This document shows positions 1 to 10,015 of a stretch of DNA of 64,000 nucleotides, piece by piece; within the stretch, counting starts at the first letter, position 1; every line of letters begins with the position of its first letter. The notes under the pieces were generated by a model. That model was not told where the DNA came from. It saw only the letters and a program-made list of their open reading frames with translations, and ran no database searches. The position numbers were made by a program, and so were the translations under genes. The stretch comes from Marinomonas alcarazii (GTDB lineage Bacteria > Pseudomonadota > Gammaproteobacteria > Pseudomonadales > Marinomonadaceae), in the NCBI RefSeq assembly GCF_003208215.1, contig NZ_QKLW01000002.1, positions 186,001 to 250,000 on the forward strand. Reading direction: 5' to 3'.

Positions 1-236
1 CTAACGCTGACAGCCAAATGCTGCAGGTAACCCCGACGGCCGTCCGTACCAGCCAACACCGCACCAACCACCAAACCTTGCTTTTCTACTACAAAACTAA
101 GTCCTGGGTTTTTCTTTAAATATAAGGCGATATTGTCTCGCGAATCGGCACCACGCAGACTCATAGATTCGGTGTTGCCCCACAAGGCCATCACTTGGTC
201 ATAATCGGAAATTAACATTTCACGCAGCACAAACAT
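1..236 (-). CDS. GNAT family N-acetyltransferase, 3' end cut by window edge
   Basis: The reading frame runs leftward out of the window, so only the N-terminal ~78 residues are visible. They start MFVLREMLISDYDQVMALW and continue into a GNAT-like core (VVEKQGLVVGAVLAG, then a YLQHLAV stretch), matching beta strands and the start of the acetyl-CoA fold. The family transfers acetyl groups from acetyl-CoA to amines or protein N-termini; the substrate cannot be told. AAAGGAG directly abuts the ATG at 236, whereas the in-frame GTG at 230 is 6 nt away, so the true start may be 230. Confidence 0.75.
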   Translation of the reverse strand, partial: MFVLREMLISDYDQVMALWGNTESMSLRGADSRDNIALYLKKNPGLSFVVEKQGLVVGAVLAGTDGRRGYLQHLAVSV

Positions 237-278
237 CTCCTTTGCCTTAACATTATGCACAACGAGCACGTTTCTAAA

Positions 279-1142
279 TTATTCCTGAACGTCCATATAC
301 TTATTTGCCCAAACACGGTTTTCTTCCAAAGTAGAGTAACGTGTAGACAATTCAGAAGCATTCAAAGTGCCTTCAGCAATACCGCGCTGCTCACGCAAGC
401 AATCGTAAGTCGCTTTAATCGCAGCAAAATACGCAGCATGACCATTAACAACAATTCGAACACCATTCGCAGCAAGACGCTCACGATCACGCAATTCTGG
501 ATTATCGTACGCAACCAACATAATTGGAATTGAAATGTGCTGGCTGATTTCTTCTAGATGAGCAAAGTCACGGATACCAACCATACAAATACCATCGACA
601 CCAACCGCTTGGTAAGCCTTAACACGGGAAATAGTCTCTTCGGTTGTCAACTGACCCGCATTGGTACGTGCAATAATGCTCATAATCGGATCAATACGCG
701 CTTCTAGAGCCGCTTTCAATTTACCTACAGCTTCTTCTACAGGAATCAAATCTGTCGATTTGTGGCCATACTTCGCAGGCAACAACGTATCTTCTATCGT
801 TAATGCTGCAACACCAGCTCGCTCAAGCTCAACAATAGTGCGCATCACATTTAATGCGTTGCCGTAACCATGGTCTGCATCCGCAATAATAGGCAAACGC
901 GCCACACGACCAATTCGAGTCGCTTGCTCTGTAAATTCACTTAAAGTAATCAAAGCAAAATCTGGTGCAGCTAATACCTGCAAAGATGCAACAGAACCAC
1001 CTAAAATCCCAACTTCAAAGCCAAGATCTGCAGCAATACGAGCCGACATAGGATCAAATGTAGAAGCGGTGTAATAGCACTTTCCGCTTGCTAATAATGC
1101 TCTAAAGTCATTTCGTAAATCATGCTGGGAAGGTGTTGCCAT
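279..1142 (-). CDS. Oxaloacetate decarboxylase, PEP mutase/isocitrate lyase superfamily
   Basis: 287 residues. The N-terminal half carries [16 protein letters not shown] and [19 protein letters not shown], typical of the PEP mutase/isocitrate lyase TIM barrel with its Mg-binding acidic residues (DADHGYG). [16 protein letters not shown] and IARTNAG follow in family order. It most resembles the PA4872-type oxaloacetate decarboxylases (oxaloacetate to pyruvate plus CO2, cytoplasmic). The ATG at 1142 is preceded by TAGGAG at about 8 nt; an upstream extension to 1175 has no ribosome site. 2-Methylisocitrate lyase is a less likely alternative because no prp genes lie nearby. Confidence 0.85.
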   Translation of the reverse strand: MATPSQHDLRNDFRALLASGKCYYTASTFDPMSARIAADLGFEVGILGGSVASLQVLAAPDFALITLSEFTEQATRIGRVARLPIIADADHGYGNALNVMRTIVELERAGVAALTIEDTLLPAKYGHKSTDLIPVEEAVGKLKAALEARIDPIMSIIARTNAGQLTTEETISRVKAYQAVGVDGICMVGIRDFAHLEEISQHISIPIMLVAYDNPELRDRERLAANGVRIVVNGHAAYFAAIKATYDCLREQRGIAEGTLNASELSTRYSTLEENRVWANKYMDVQE

Positions 1143-1786
1143 AAATATACTCCTAAAAAAGTCACTAAATCTCATATTGAGATGTTTTCACGATGTAACA
1201 AGCGAAACCAAAACGAGGCAAAAATAAACGGGAAAGCGGATTTTATAGGGTATAAATGAGCATTTCGAGTTTGTTTTTCACAAAGTAATGACGTAGGCAG
1301 CAATCGCGCAAAATCTCACATAGTGTAAATGTGGCAGATTATACTCTCCTTGGGAGCTCGCTTCATCTAATTCAGACCAATTGGTTAGGTTTTGTAAGTA
1401 AATGACGGCCAAAAGAATGAAAAATTCGGTTAAATGAAAAAGACTTACAAACTATGAAAAAATCATGGATATTGTTTTAAGCGACTGACCACACTCAAGA
1501 ATGCCATTCAAAGTAAGAATGATTTTTTTGCTCATGGTATTCAAAAAATGCACAACCCAACACCATGACGTTGTTATTTTCCTACATAAAAAGTAAAAAA
1601 TCGTCATAAGAGATGATTTCTGAAATAAACTTTCTTGTTTTTTGAAAAAAATCGCGCATTAGGACTGTTTTTTGTACAGCCAAACAGTGACATAGACAAA
1701 TTCTAGGGATAACATACTGTCCCAGCATCCCCCCGTGCTCCCTTTTATAGATCTCACTCTTTATTGATAAATGTTAAGGTTCTCAC
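1143..1786. other. 644-bp intergenic region between divergent oxaloacetate decarboxylase and antiporter genes
   Basis: AT-rich, no convincing ORF. It holds the divergent promoters of the flanking genes and one copy of a degenerate repeat at about 1198-1313. The antiporter ATG has TAAGG about 9 nt upstream. No tRNA or strong terminator was seen. Confidence 0.6.
1198..1313. repeat. Degenerate dispersed repeat, copy A
   Basis: Holds ACCAAAACGAGGC, then GGGTATAAATGAGCA, TGTTTTTCACAAAGTAATG and GTAGGCAGCAATCG in order. The same blocks, diverged, recur at about 55905-56035. Shared layout over roughly 110 bp suggests one dispersed element rather than chance. It lies outside genes in both places. 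Function unknown. Confidence 0.5.
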
Positions 1787-3073
1787 ATGAACGCTTGGTA
1801 TCTCATCTGTTTCTTATCGGCACTAGCGGTGTTTATCGCTTTTACCAACCAATACATACTAAAAATGCAAACAACAATCGCGATTACCACTGGATCCGTT
1901 GTTATTTCCTTACTTTTGATACTTGCAGTAAAGATGCTAGGCGATGAAACAGCCTTATTTATCACCCAAGTTGTTTCCGGCATCGACTTTAATCAGCTAT
2001 TACTTAAAGGAATGTTGGGCTTTTTGTTGTTTGCTGGGGCGCTAGAAATTGACCTAAACGCATTAAAAAGGCAGCGTTGGGAAATCACCATACTGGTGCT
2101 TTTTTCTACCCTAGTGTCGACCTTTATCGTTGGTTACTTAAGCTACTTCGCCTTTTCGCTGTTTAACTTCCCTATTCCTTTCATTTACTGCTTGTTATTT
2201 GGCGCCTTGATTAGCCCTACGGACCCTATTGCCGTTCTGGCAATCATCAAGCAAATGAGTGCGCCGCAAGGCATCTCTATTCAAGTAGAAGGGGAATCCT
2301 TATTTAATGATGGTGTTGGCTTAGTTATTTTCACCACCATTTTCGCTGTCGCGTTTTATGGCACTGAAGCAAACTTCACCGAGGTCGCAGAGCTCTTTTT
2401 AGTGGACGCTATTGGTGGTATCGCATTCGGTCTTGTTATCGCACTGGTTGGCCATTTTGTCATCATCAACTGCAAAGACATAAACACACGCTTGCTCGTT
2501 ACGTTAACTATCCCTTCTGCTGGCTTTGCGCTGGCAAATATCTGGGAAATCTCCGGTGCCCTTGCCATGGTTACCAGCGGCATACTTCTTGGTAACATTA
2601 CGCGAGCAACGGCATCAAAAAGACGTGGGCCTGATGGCACACGTTACGTAAAAGATTTTTGGCACGCAACTGACAGCTTCTTAAACGCTTTACTCTTCCT
2701 AATCATCGGCATGCTGATTGTTACGATTCCTTTAACATGGCAAATCATTGGCCTTGGCTTAGTCATGGTTCCTATTGTTTTGTTGGCTCGTTTTATTAGC
2801 GTTGGAAGCCCTTATTTATTGTTCAAAAAATTCCGTGAATACGATAAGCATTCGGTAAAAATCCTGACATGGGGTGGCTTACGAGGAGGCTTGGCGTTAG
2901 CGATGGCGGCGGCTATTCCAAAAAACCAAATGATGATTGAAGGGTTGGATTTACACGACATCATGGTCATTATTACCTACGTCGTGGTTATTTTCTCCAT
3001 CATTGTACAAGGCTTAACCATCTCTCCGTTGATCCAGAAAAGCATCGAAGCGGCAAAAGAAAAAACGAAGTAA
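1787..3073 (+). CDS. NhaP-type Na+(K+)/H+ antiporter, CPA1 family
   Basis: 428 residues, almost entirely hydrophobic helices (about 12 predicted), as expected for an inner-membrane cation/proton exchanger. Diagnostic motifs are LISPTDPIAVLAI near residue 143, with the paired Asp of the ion site, and VEGESLFNDGVGLVIF near 167, the ND motif of the unwound helix. A basic cytoplasmic stretch follows near 275-285. It probably exports Na+ or K+ against protons, fitting a marine host. It is a single-gene unit ended by the hairpin at 3100-3126. Confidence 0.9.
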   Translation: MNAWYLICFLSALAVFIAFTNQYILKMQTTIAITTGSVVISLLLILAVKMLGDETALFITQVVSGIDFNQLLLKGMLGFLLFAGALEIDLNALKRQRWEITILVLFSTLVSTFIVGYLSYFAFSLFNFPIPFIYCLLFGALISPTDPIAVLAIIKQMSAPQGISIQVEGESLFNDGVGLVIFTTIFAVAFYGTEANFTEVAELFLVDAIGGIAFGLVIALVGHFVIINCKDINTRLLVTLTIPSAGFALANIWEISGALAMVTSGILLGNITRATASKRRGPDGTRYVKDFWHATDSFLNALLFLIIGMLIVTIPLTWQIIGLGLVMVPIVLLARFISVGSPYLLFKKFREYDKHSVKILTWGGLRGGLALAMAAAIPKNQMMIEGLDLHDIMVIITYVVVIFSIIVQGLTISPLIQKSIEAAKEKTK

Positions 3074-3099
3074 GCCAAAGCAGTAATTACATCATAGAG

Positions 3100-3126
3100 A
3101 AGCCAGCATCAAGTTGGCTTTTTTTT
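3100..3126 (+). terminator. Rho-independent terminator after the antiporter
   Basis: AAGCCA, nine-base loop, TGGCTT followed by a run of eight T. Placed 27 bp after the antiporter stop. Confidence 0.8.
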
Positions 3127-3263
3127 GGCTAAAATTTATCTGCTTCACTTTCTATTCATTTCACAATATTTGTCATAGATCACAAAAATAAACATGTTAT
3201 CGTCATAAAATACTTTTATAGGAACACACAACCAGAATTCACTTAGTACAAGAGAGCACAACA

Positions 3264-4127
3264 GTGTCAGAAACCCTACAAAGTAAGCCTTGTCATTCAG
3301 CACTCATCACCAAGCGCAATAATGTCAAGATATCAGGCAAAGGCAGCCAAACCATTCTGTTGGCTCACGGTTTCGGTTGTAATCAAAATATGTGGCGCTT
3401 TGTGCTTCCTCACCTTGAAAAGCATTTCAATGTTGTCATGTTTGATTATGTCGGTTGCGGAAACTCCGACTTTTCGGCTTACCAAGAAAGTCGTTATCAA
3501 CACCTAGAAGGTTATGCCTTAGACATTATTGAAATTTGTGATGAATTAAACCTACAAAGCGTCATCTTTGTGGGCCATTCAATTAGCAGTACGATTGGTT
3601 GGATTGTTGCGGATCAACGACCTGAACTGTTCTCACATATGGTTTCCATATGCCCTTCTCCCTGCTTCATAAATTATGGTGAAGACTACCAAGGCGGCTT
3701 TGAACGAAGTGACCTAGAAGGTTTAATTCAACTAATGGACAAAGACTATATTGGCTGGGGGAATTATTTAGCGCCCATGGTGGTCGGGGCGGGATTACCA
3801 AAAATAGACGCCAACGTTGATGAAAACGACCAGTTAATAAATGAACTACTGACGAGCTTCTGCTCTACCGATGTCACCTACTCCAAACCTTTTGCCCAAG
3901 CGACCTTTTTCTCCGACTGCCGTAAGCTACTGCCTAAAATCTCCCACCCTTGCTTATTATTACAAAGTTCCAATGATGCATTAGTGGATGTTTCTGTGGG
4001 CGAATACACACAGCAAAAACTCAAAAATGCGGAGTTGAAAATAATCGAAGCGAATGGCCATTGCCTGCATATGACCCATCCTATGCACGTGTTTGATCAC
4101 ATTCAATCTTTTATAGAAAACGATTGA
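3264..4127 (+). CDS. RsbQ-like alpha/beta hydrolase
   Basis: 287 residues with a GTG start. The alpha/beta hydrolase motifs are in order: oxyanion strand LLAHGFGCNQNMW, nucleophile elbow VGHSISS (Ser), acid SSNDALVDV (Asp) and NGHCLHMTHP (His). Overall layout (FDYVGCGNSD, then CPSPCFINYG after the elbow) is that of the RsbQ/KAI2 small-molecule-sensing hydrolases, not a lipase. RsbQ proteins usually partner a PAS-PP2C phosphatase; none is next door, so the role here is open. The 3' end overlaps the convergent pqiC gene by 25 bp. Confidence 0.8.
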   Translation: MSETLQSKPCHSALITKRNNVKISGKGSQTILLAHGFGCNQNMWRFVLPHLEKHFNVVMFDYVGCGNSDFSAYQESRYQHLEGYALDIIEICDELNLQSVIFVGHSISSTIGWIVADQRPELFSHMVSICPSPCFINYGEDYQGGFERSDLEGLIQLMDKDYIGWGNYLAPMVVGAGLPKIDANVDENDQLINELLTSFCSTDVTYSKPFAQATFFSDCRKLLPKISHPCLLLQSSNDALVDVSVGEYTQQKLKNAELKIIEANGHCLHMTHPMHVFDHIQSFIEND

Positions 4128-4708
4128 GCAATCGCTTGTGCCATAGGGTCAACCACTTGATTAAACCAGCTAGCAGATAAGGTTTGCACCATGGCCGAGT
4201 AGCCGTCTGCTTGTAATTCTTTTTTCACATAAAAAGTATTAGACGCAGACAGCTCTCCTGTTTCTGAAATAATCTGCCAACGCCCAGAAATATGGGCAAC
4301 CCCCTCTAAATCCGCATAAAAATCATCAACTTCAATATTAAGCAATGCGATTGCATAAGAAGGTAACCTTTGGCCTGCAAACCACGTAATGTCAGGCAAT
4401 GTTCTTTCTAAACGCTGCTGCGTTAAACGCGTTAACTGTGGAGATAATGTCTCTGCCCATAAATTACTTTGAGAACGATGCACTGTGCCTTTATTCGTTA
4501 CCAATACGATCTCGTTACCCGCCAAATAGTTCGCTACAACCACTGGCATTAACTGTACGGAGGTACTGTTTGTGGGAAGAGCTTGCACCTCTTTTAAGTC
4601 AGCGTCCATTAATAAGTATTCATGGCTTTGTACAGCAGGGGTCGAGCAACCTACGACCATCCAGCTCACTATCAACAACAAAATGACACGAAAACCTACT
4701 TTTACCAT
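4103..4708 (-). CDS. pqiC: PqiC-type outer-membrane lipoprotein (DUF330/ABC-type transport auxiliary lipoprotein)
   Basis: 201 residues. The N-terminus has a lipoprotein signal with lipobox VVGC (Cys near residue 21), followed by a PqiC/YmbA-type domain (YLLMDADL, then PVVVANYLAGNEIVL). In the Pqi system PqiC sits in the outer membrane and docks the PqiB periplasmic tube. It follows pqiB by 15 bp on the same strand, giving the canonical order pqiA-pqiB-pqiC. Its end overlaps the convergent hydrolase gene. Confidence 0.88.
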   Translation of the reverse strand: MVKVGFRVILLLIVSWMVVGCSTPAVQSHEYLLMDADLKEVQALPTNSTSVQLMPVVVANYLAGNEIVLVTNKGTVHRSQSNLWAETLSPQLTRLTQQRLERTLPDITWFAGQRLPSYAIALLNIEVDDFYADLEGVAHISGRWQIISETGELSASNTFYVKKELQADGYSAMVQTLSASWFNQVVDPMAQAIAQSFSIKD

Positions 4709-4723
4709 TGTCTTGTCCTTGTA

Positions 4724-6370
4724 CTATTTCGCGGCTTTAGGCTGCACATCACTACGTGGTTTACTATCAAAAATTAGGGTATTTGGGTTTTCCCTAAGTT
4801 GACGAAGTAATGGCTGTAATTCATTCAATGCACGACCTAAAGACACCATATTCTCTCTTAATGGGCCGCCTATTTGACCATTGGCCTGATACGTTTCTAA
4901 TGTCAAATTCAGCTCATTTATCGCCGCTGTCAATTCGGCAGGCAACTGCTGAGTGTCAGGCGAATTGAGCAATTCCGTCACACCTTTACTAACAACTTGT
5001 AACTGACGCAAGGCTTCACTTGCCTCGCTCATCGTTGCAGACACTTGCTCCAACGTACTATTGATAGGCACCTGAGACAAGTTATCTAAAATTTTAGCCA
5101 CTTTATCTTCCATATTGGCAAAGGCATCCGGTGATGTTGGGAAAACATTAAACCCAGCAAACTCTTTCCATTTAACAGGAGGAGGATTATCAACATAGTC
5201 GATATTAATCACTTTGGCGGCGTTCAAATAGTTACCAATTTTTAGCGATGCTCGTAAACCATTGGCAATTCGCTCTTCTATATAATCATTCCATTGCGCA
5301 AGAGACATTCCATTCTCGGGATTCAGAGCATTTAAACGTTGCGGTTCAATTCTTGCTCGAACCGGAATCAACGGCTTATCTAGCCCAGTTAAGGTTTGCA
5401 TTGGAATGCCGCTAAATGGCACTTCTAAGACAGTGCCAATTCTTACTCCTCGAAATTCCACAGCAGCGCCTGGTGTCAACCCACTCACATTGCTATCGAA
5501 CATAAATACGTAGTTTATAAACTCGCTGTACATGTTATTTGTGGCGCTCTCTTTCGAGGCGTACAAACGAAAAGTCGCCATGTCTGCAACAGGTACACCT
5601 GCCATACGGCCTGTTGGTAACCCAAATGAAATCCCACCAGCAAAGAAGGTTTCTAGGGAATCAAGACGAACCTCAAAGCCACTCGCAGAACTCTTAAAAG
5701 AAAGCCCCGGCGTTAACCAAAACTGTGACTCACTATTCACCAAAGCATCATAAGGCGAGCGGATAACCACATTATAAGTAATGGCACCTTTATTGGCATC
5801 GAAGCCCACTTTCTCGACATAACCCACTTCGTAGCCACGAAAATGCACAGGCGCACCCACATCCAACTTCACCCCATCCATACTGGACAAAACAAGGCGC
5901 ACGCCTTCGTTTTCTGTTGAAAGTGGTGGCTGACTTAACAAGGTGAAATCCGTTTGTAATCGACCCTTAGCTCCTGGCTTCATATCGATATAAGCACCAG
6001 ACAACAAGGTTCCTAAACCACTCACGCCTTCTTTGCCTATCCTAGGCTTCACCACCCAAAATCGAGCATCGTCGCGCAGCATTTGCTCTGTACCATGCTG
6101 CATTCGTACCTTAATAATCGCTTTTTCAAAGTCATCGCTTAAGCGAATGCCAATCACCCTTCCCACATCCACATTACGTGATTTGAGCTTGGTTTTACCT
6201 ACTTCGAGTCCATCGGCATTAGACGCGACCAAAGTAATAACAGGACCTTGGCTAGACCAGTTTTCATACAGCATCCAGCCAGCCACTATCAAGGCGATTA
6301 GCGGCACTAGCCAAATAGAATTAAATCTGACTTGTCGCATATTTTCGACTTGCTTGTTCTGATCACTCAC
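4724..6370 (-). CDS. pqiB: PqiB, MCE-domain intermembrane transport protein
   Basis: 548 residues. One N-terminal transmembrane helix (SIWLVPLIALIVAGWMLYEN) is followed by three MCE domains, recognisable by NADGLEVGKTKLKSRNVDVG, DGVKLDVGAPVHFRGYEVG and VSGLTPGAAVEFRGVRIG. The C-terminal ~150 residues are a predicted helical coiled coil. The family stacks MCE rings into a needle that moves lipid between inner and outer membranes. Its start overlaps the pqiA stop by 4 bp (ATGA), indicating translational coupling. Confidence 0.93.
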   Translation of the reverse strand: MSDQNKQVENMRQVRFNSIWLVPLIALIVAGWMLYENWSSQGPVITLVASNADGLEVGKTKLKSRNVDVGRVIGIRLSDDFEKAIIKVRMQHGTEQMLRDDARFWVVKPRIGKEGVSGLGTLLSGAYIDMKPGAKGRLQTDFTLLSQPPLSTENEGVRLVLSSMDGVKLDVGAPVHFRGYEVGYVEKVGFDANKGAITYNVVIRSPYDALVNSESQFWLTPGLSFKSSASGFEVRLDSLETFFAGGISFGLPTGRMAGVPVADMATFRLYASKESATNNMYSEFINYVFMFDSNVSGLTPGAAVEFRGVRIGTVLEVPFSGIPMQTLTGLDKPLIPVRARIEPQRLNALNPENGMSLAQWNDYIEERIANGLRASLKIGNYLNAAKVINIDYVDNPPPVKWKEFAGFNVFPTSPDAFANMEDKVAKILDNLSQVPINSTLEQVSATMSEASEALRQLQVVSKGVTELLNSPDTQQLPAELTAAINELNLTLETYQANGQIGGPLRENMVSLGRALNELQPLLRQLRENPNTLIFDSKPRSDVQPKAAK

Positions 6371-7644
6371 TCTGTTCCCCTCTCCAAAGCAGAAGCACTC
6401 GATTCAGGCGCTTTATCCCATAATAACCTTGGATCAAATGTCATCGCCGCTAACATAGTTAAGACAATAACAGCGGTAAATGACAAAACGGCAGGCCCAG
6501 GTAAAATTGACATAAAATTCCCCATCTGCACCAAACTGGTCAAAATAGCCACAACAAACACATCGATCATCGACCAACGCCCAACGAATTCCGTAATCCG
6601 ATACAGTTTAATTTTTTGCTCTGTCTGTTTATCATCAGGAAAATAAGCCTGCCAACACAACCAACTCAATGCCAACACTTTGGCAAGCGGTATCACCACA
6701 CTCGCAATCAAGATAATCAGCGCAACGGGATAAGAGCCTAAAGACCAAAGCAATAAAACCCCACCCATAATGGTGGAAGGATCCGTACTGCCCAAAAATG
6801 TCGTTTGCATGATAGGGAATACATTCGCAGGAATGTACATCACCAAAGAAGCAACAAGTAACGCAACGGTAGTACTTATACTCCTTGGACGTCGGCTATA
6901 AACAGAATGACCGCAACGATTACAGTGAGTGGTATCAATAGTATGGCTCGCACCACAAAAATGACAAGCAAGCAACCCTTGCCCTTTAGCCGTTGCCTCT
7001 GTACCAGTTACATTAGCCGCTTGACCAGAAATTTGATGCCAAAACCACCGTTTATCAACCAATACAACCGTTTTAAGCAACAATATTACGTAACCACAAA
7101 AAGCCCAAAAAGACAGTCCAAAGGAAATATCGGCCAGACTGTTCATTTTTACTAAAGCGACCAATACCCCCACCAGAAAAACATCGACCATCAACCAAGG
7201 TTGCATCACCGTCACCCAATGCAAACTATACCCTTGAATAGTGCGCAACGTGAGCTGCTGCGGATGCCGAAAAGACCAAACCAAAAACAAAACCGACACT
7301 AGGTAAATAATTGGAAAAACAAACAAGGCAAGACTGATAATGGCACCAAGAATCAGGTAGCCCTGCCCCAACAAGACTTCAAGAGTATTGAATAGAGTAA
7401 CGCTATGCTTGATGCCATTTGTCGAGAAGGCTAAAAATGGAAAGCTCATGGCTAACGCAAGCATCAATAAAGAGGACAAACCAGCCCCCATGATCCTTGC
7501 AGACACATGCTTATGGACACTCACTAAAACATGATCGCAATGCTGACAGCGGTAGCGCTCGCCAGCTTCCAGTGGCGGAATACAATTAACAAAATCACAC
7601 TCATCACAGATGGTGATCGTTTCATGAAATTGCGAATCACTCAT
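6367..7644 (-). CDS. pqiA: PqiA, integral membrane partner of PqiB
   Basis: 425 residues with two PqiA repeats. Each begins with a CxxC..CxxC zinc ribbon (CDECDFVNC..CQHCDHV near 13-38; CHFCGASH..CNRCGHSV near 228-250) followed by four transmembrane helices. This is the inner-membrane part of the Pqi lipid-transport complex. It is first in a pqiABC operon with a 145-bp region upstream that would hold the promoter; in enterics pqi is SoxRS-induced, but no such box could be identified here. Confidence 0.92.
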   Translation of the reverse strand: MSDSQFHETITICDECDFVNCIPPLEAGERYRCQHCDHVLVSVHKHVSARIMGAGLSSLLMLALAMSFPFLAFSTNGIKHSVTLFNTLEVLLGQGYLILGAIISLALFVFPIIYLVSVLFLVWSFRHPQQLTLRTIQGYSLHWVTVMQPWLMVDVFLVGVLVALVKMNSLADISFGLSFWAFCGYVILLLKTVVLVDKRWFWHQISGQAANVTGTEATAKGQGLLACHFCGASHTIDTTHCNRCGHSVYSRRPRSISTTVALLVASLVMYIPANVFPIMQTTFLGSTDPSTIMGGVLLLWSLGSYPVALIILIASVVIPLAKVLALSWLCWQAYFPDDKQTEQKIKLYRITEFVGRWSMIDVFVVAILTSLVQMGNFMSILPGPAVLSFTAVIVLTMLAAMTFDPRLLWDKAPESSASALERGTE

Positions 7645-7789
7645 AATAAAGCCACGAACTACATACCTAATTAAGTTAAAGCAACCAACCTATCTAACAC
7701 GAAGCCTATGACAATAATCAAGCTATCAAAGATATTCCAATAACCTAAATATGCTAAAAAGTAGCCTTCCTAGAGAGAACGACACATCA

Positions 7790-8632
7790 CTAACGCTGTA
7801 ATATCTGCTGAGTTTCAAACGACAAAGGCGTGGACTTCCAACCACGGATACTCGTATCCACATCCGCTTCCACGCTGACATCAACAGACACGGGGTCCGA
7901 GCTCATCAAAAGGCGATATAAGCTCGATCCCATATCCCCCACGCTAATGGAAAGCGGTATAGAAAGACGCTGAGTTTTTCCTTCCAGCAAACTGATGTTT
8001 TGTATATTGCCTTCGCCCAACGACTTACCTGCTGTTTTCAATTGATAGCCGACTTTGCTCAATGTTACATCAAAGCGATTTGGGTTAGTCACCTCTAAAT
8101 CAACACTCAATTTAACCCCGCTCAGCCCAATAGAGTCCACATTCAAATTCTTAAATGCCACCTCCGGCTGCTTTGGAATAGGAAGAGCACCGGCAAAATG
8201 AACGGGCATACTTAAGTTGCCTAATACAGGCAAATCAACCACAACATCGCCGTCTACTGCGTAGTTGAACTCGGTCATTTTGGATAAATCGCCAACACTC
8301 TTAATGACTTGATCAAAGGTCAATGTCACCGGCAAAGCGATGCTGTTACTGCCTTTTGCTGGCAAAGACAAACTGGCATCAGGCTGCTTCACCTTGGCTA
8401 TGTTCTGCTGGTTGATCAATAAATCCAGATCAAATCCCGCTGTTTTAAGAGCAAAAGAGTTAGGGTTACTGACTTTCACATCCACCAGCAGCGTGACAGA
8501 CTCTGTCGACAAACTCTCAATGGCAACCCCAGTTACCGACGCTTTTGGCTTGTGAACATCCATCGTCTTTTGCAACGCACTGCAACCAGACAAAAGCACA
8601 ATAAGCGCCATAGTTATAAAACGAAAAAACAT
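7790..8632 (-). CDS. LEA type 2 (WHy-domain) lipoprotein
   Basis: 280 residues with lipobox LLSGCSAL (Cys near 17), so probably membrane anchored. Two tandem LEA_2/WHy-like beta domains share the signature VSNPNSFALKTAGF (first, near 52-65) and VTNPNRFDVTLSKVGY (second, near 182-197), each with the NPN motif typical of the fold. Such proteins are linked to desiccation or envelope stress, but their biochemical role is unclear. It ends 3 bp after the next upstream gene's stop region, suggesting co-transcription with the membrane protein at 8636-9637. Confidence 0.8.
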   Translation of the reverse strand: MFFRFITMALIVLLSGCSALQKTMDVHKPKASVTGVAIESLSTESVTLLVDVKVSNPNSFALKTAGFDLDLLINQQNIAKVKQPDASLSLPAKGSNSIALPVTLTFDQVIKSVGDLSKMTEFNYAVDGDVVVDLPVLGNLSMPVHFAGALPIPKQPEVAFKNLNVDSIGLSGVKLSVDLEVTNPNRFDVTLSKVGYQLKTAGKSLGEGNIQNISLLEGKTQRLSIPLSISVGDMGSSLYRLLMSSDPVSVDVSVEADVDTSIRGWKSTPLSFETQQILQR

Positions 8633-8635
8633 GCT

Positions 8636-9637
8636 CTACGCCTTCTTAATTACTGGAAGATAGCCTTGTATACGCTCAGGCAGTCTTTGTACAAACACAG
8701 AGCGAACAGAATGCCAATAAAAAGACAATAAAAGTAACGACGCTCCCACTACAACCCCAGTCACCGCAAAGCTGTAACCCACGCCACCATAATGGTCAAA
8801 CAAGCTAACCAAAGCGTAAATTACATATATCAAAGACGACACCATAAAAGCACGACGATCAATCGAGATAGACACCACCGTCATCAACATGTACAAAAGG
8901 ACAATCAACAGCATATTCGTCAAACTTTCATTACCATCTAAAATGCCTAAATTAGAAAAAATAGGATGAATAATTAAAGGGGCTGACAACAAGTGTAACC
9001 AAAATGCCACATCCGACTTACGTGTTGTACGGCTCGTATCACCTGCATCCCAGTACATCGCCAAGGAAAATGATATACAACCACACAAAAACAAAGTGAC
9101 CATCGTAAACCCTGCACTTTGAGGGAAAAGACTCAGCACACTTGAACCCAACAAAGCTAAGGCTGTTGCTGTACCAACAGCGACCGTAATTGGCACCTTA
9201 AAACGACGCCAATGAAGATAAGCAGCCAGCGTAGACACCGCAGTTGAAAAAATCACCGCATAGCTAGACTGATCACCCAATAAAGACCCCGCAAAATTAA
9301 AAGCTCCGCCCACAAAAGTAAGCAGCAGCACGATGGCAGGTAACGCCATTTTCCGACGCTTCACAAAAACTTCAGCCAACCCCCAAGACAAGGCGGCAAA
9401 CACCAAATACGCCAAACTGTCATGAATTGACATCAATACCCAAAGCGATGAAAACAGCAGCAAGGCACAAGCAATCACGATAAAGATATCGTTAAAACCG
9501 CCCACCAAGCGAAAGTTCTCTTCATCTACCGCAGATGAGCCATTTGATGACGATACAAGCTGACGGAACTCCTCCACGGCATTAGCAGAAAAGACACCTT
9601 GCTTGACGGCTAAATTTAAATCTTCGTCGGTATACAT
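8636..9637 (-). CDS. Polytopic membrane protein of unknown function
   Basis: 333 residues. A soluble N-terminus (MYTDEDLNLAVKQGVFSANA) is followed by about ten hydrophobic helices with short basic loops (VKRRK, HWRRFK). No transport or catalytic signature was recognised; the layout recalls DUF2157-type membrane proteins with an N-terminal helical recognition segment, which is only a resemblance. Start at ATG 9637 is chosen because AAGGA lies 5 nt upstream; the longer frame begins with a TTG lacking a ribosome site. Operon with neighbours on both sides (3 and 24 bp gaps). Confidence 0.65.
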   Translation of the reverse strand: MYTDEDLNLAVKQGVFSANAVEEFRQLVSSSNGSSAVDEENFRLVGGFNDIFIVIACALLLFSSLWVLMSIHDSLAYLVFAALSWGLAEVFVKRRKMALPAIVLLLTFVGGAFNFAGSLLGDQSSYAVIFSTAVSTLAAYLHWRRFKVPITVAVGTATALALLGSSVLSLFPQSAGFTMVTLFLCGCISFSLAMYWDAGDTSRTTRKSDVAFWLHLLSAPLIIHPIFSNLGILDGNESLTNMLLIVLLYMLMTVVSISIDRRAFMVSSLIYVIYALVSLFDHYGGVGYSFAVTGVVVGASLLLLSFYWHSVRSVFVQRLPERIQGYLPVIKKA

Positions 9638-9661
9638 AACCATCCTTATAGACAATGTCTG

Positions 9662-10015
9662 CTACACGCTAAACTTACTGCGAAAAGCAAAATAAACGGC
9701 GCCGACTAAACATAAGCCAGCCCAAAGGTAATCCAATTTTAAAGGCTCTTTTAAGTAATAAACTGAAAACGGCACAAAAACCATCAAGGTTATCACTTCC
9801 TGCATAATTTTTAACTGTCCGACATTCAGTGCGGTATAACCGATTCGATTAGCAGGCACCTGCAACAAGTACTCGAACAATGCGATTCCCCAACTAACCA
9901 GAGCCGCAATAATCCAGGGCTTATTATTCAGCTCTTTCAAATGTGCGTACCATGCAAAAGTCATAAAAATATTGCTACAAATAAGCAACGAAACACTTAA
10001 CGCAATAGGGTTCAT
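9662..10015 (-). CDS. DMT-superfamily small membrane protein, DUF486 family
   Basis: 117 residues, four transmembrane helices. WYAHLKELNNKPW near 22-34, then EYLLQVPANRIGYT and LKIMQEVITLMVFVPFSVYY, matches the DUF486 pattern, a quarter-size relative of drug/metabolite transporters. No substrate can be assigned. It heads the three-gene minus-strand group with the membrane protein and the LEA2 lipoprotein. Confidence 0.85.
   Translation of the reverse strand: MNPIALSVSLLICSNIFMTFAWYAHLKELNNKPWIIAALVSWGIALFEYLLQVPANRIGYTALNVGQLKIMQEVITLMVFVPFSVYYLKEPLKLDYLWAGLCLVGAVYFAFRSKFSV

Noticed and set aside
1704-1724. GGGATAACATACTGTCCC as a member of the ATRTCCC-N4-GGGAYAT family
   Set aside because: Half-site order is inverted and spacing differs.
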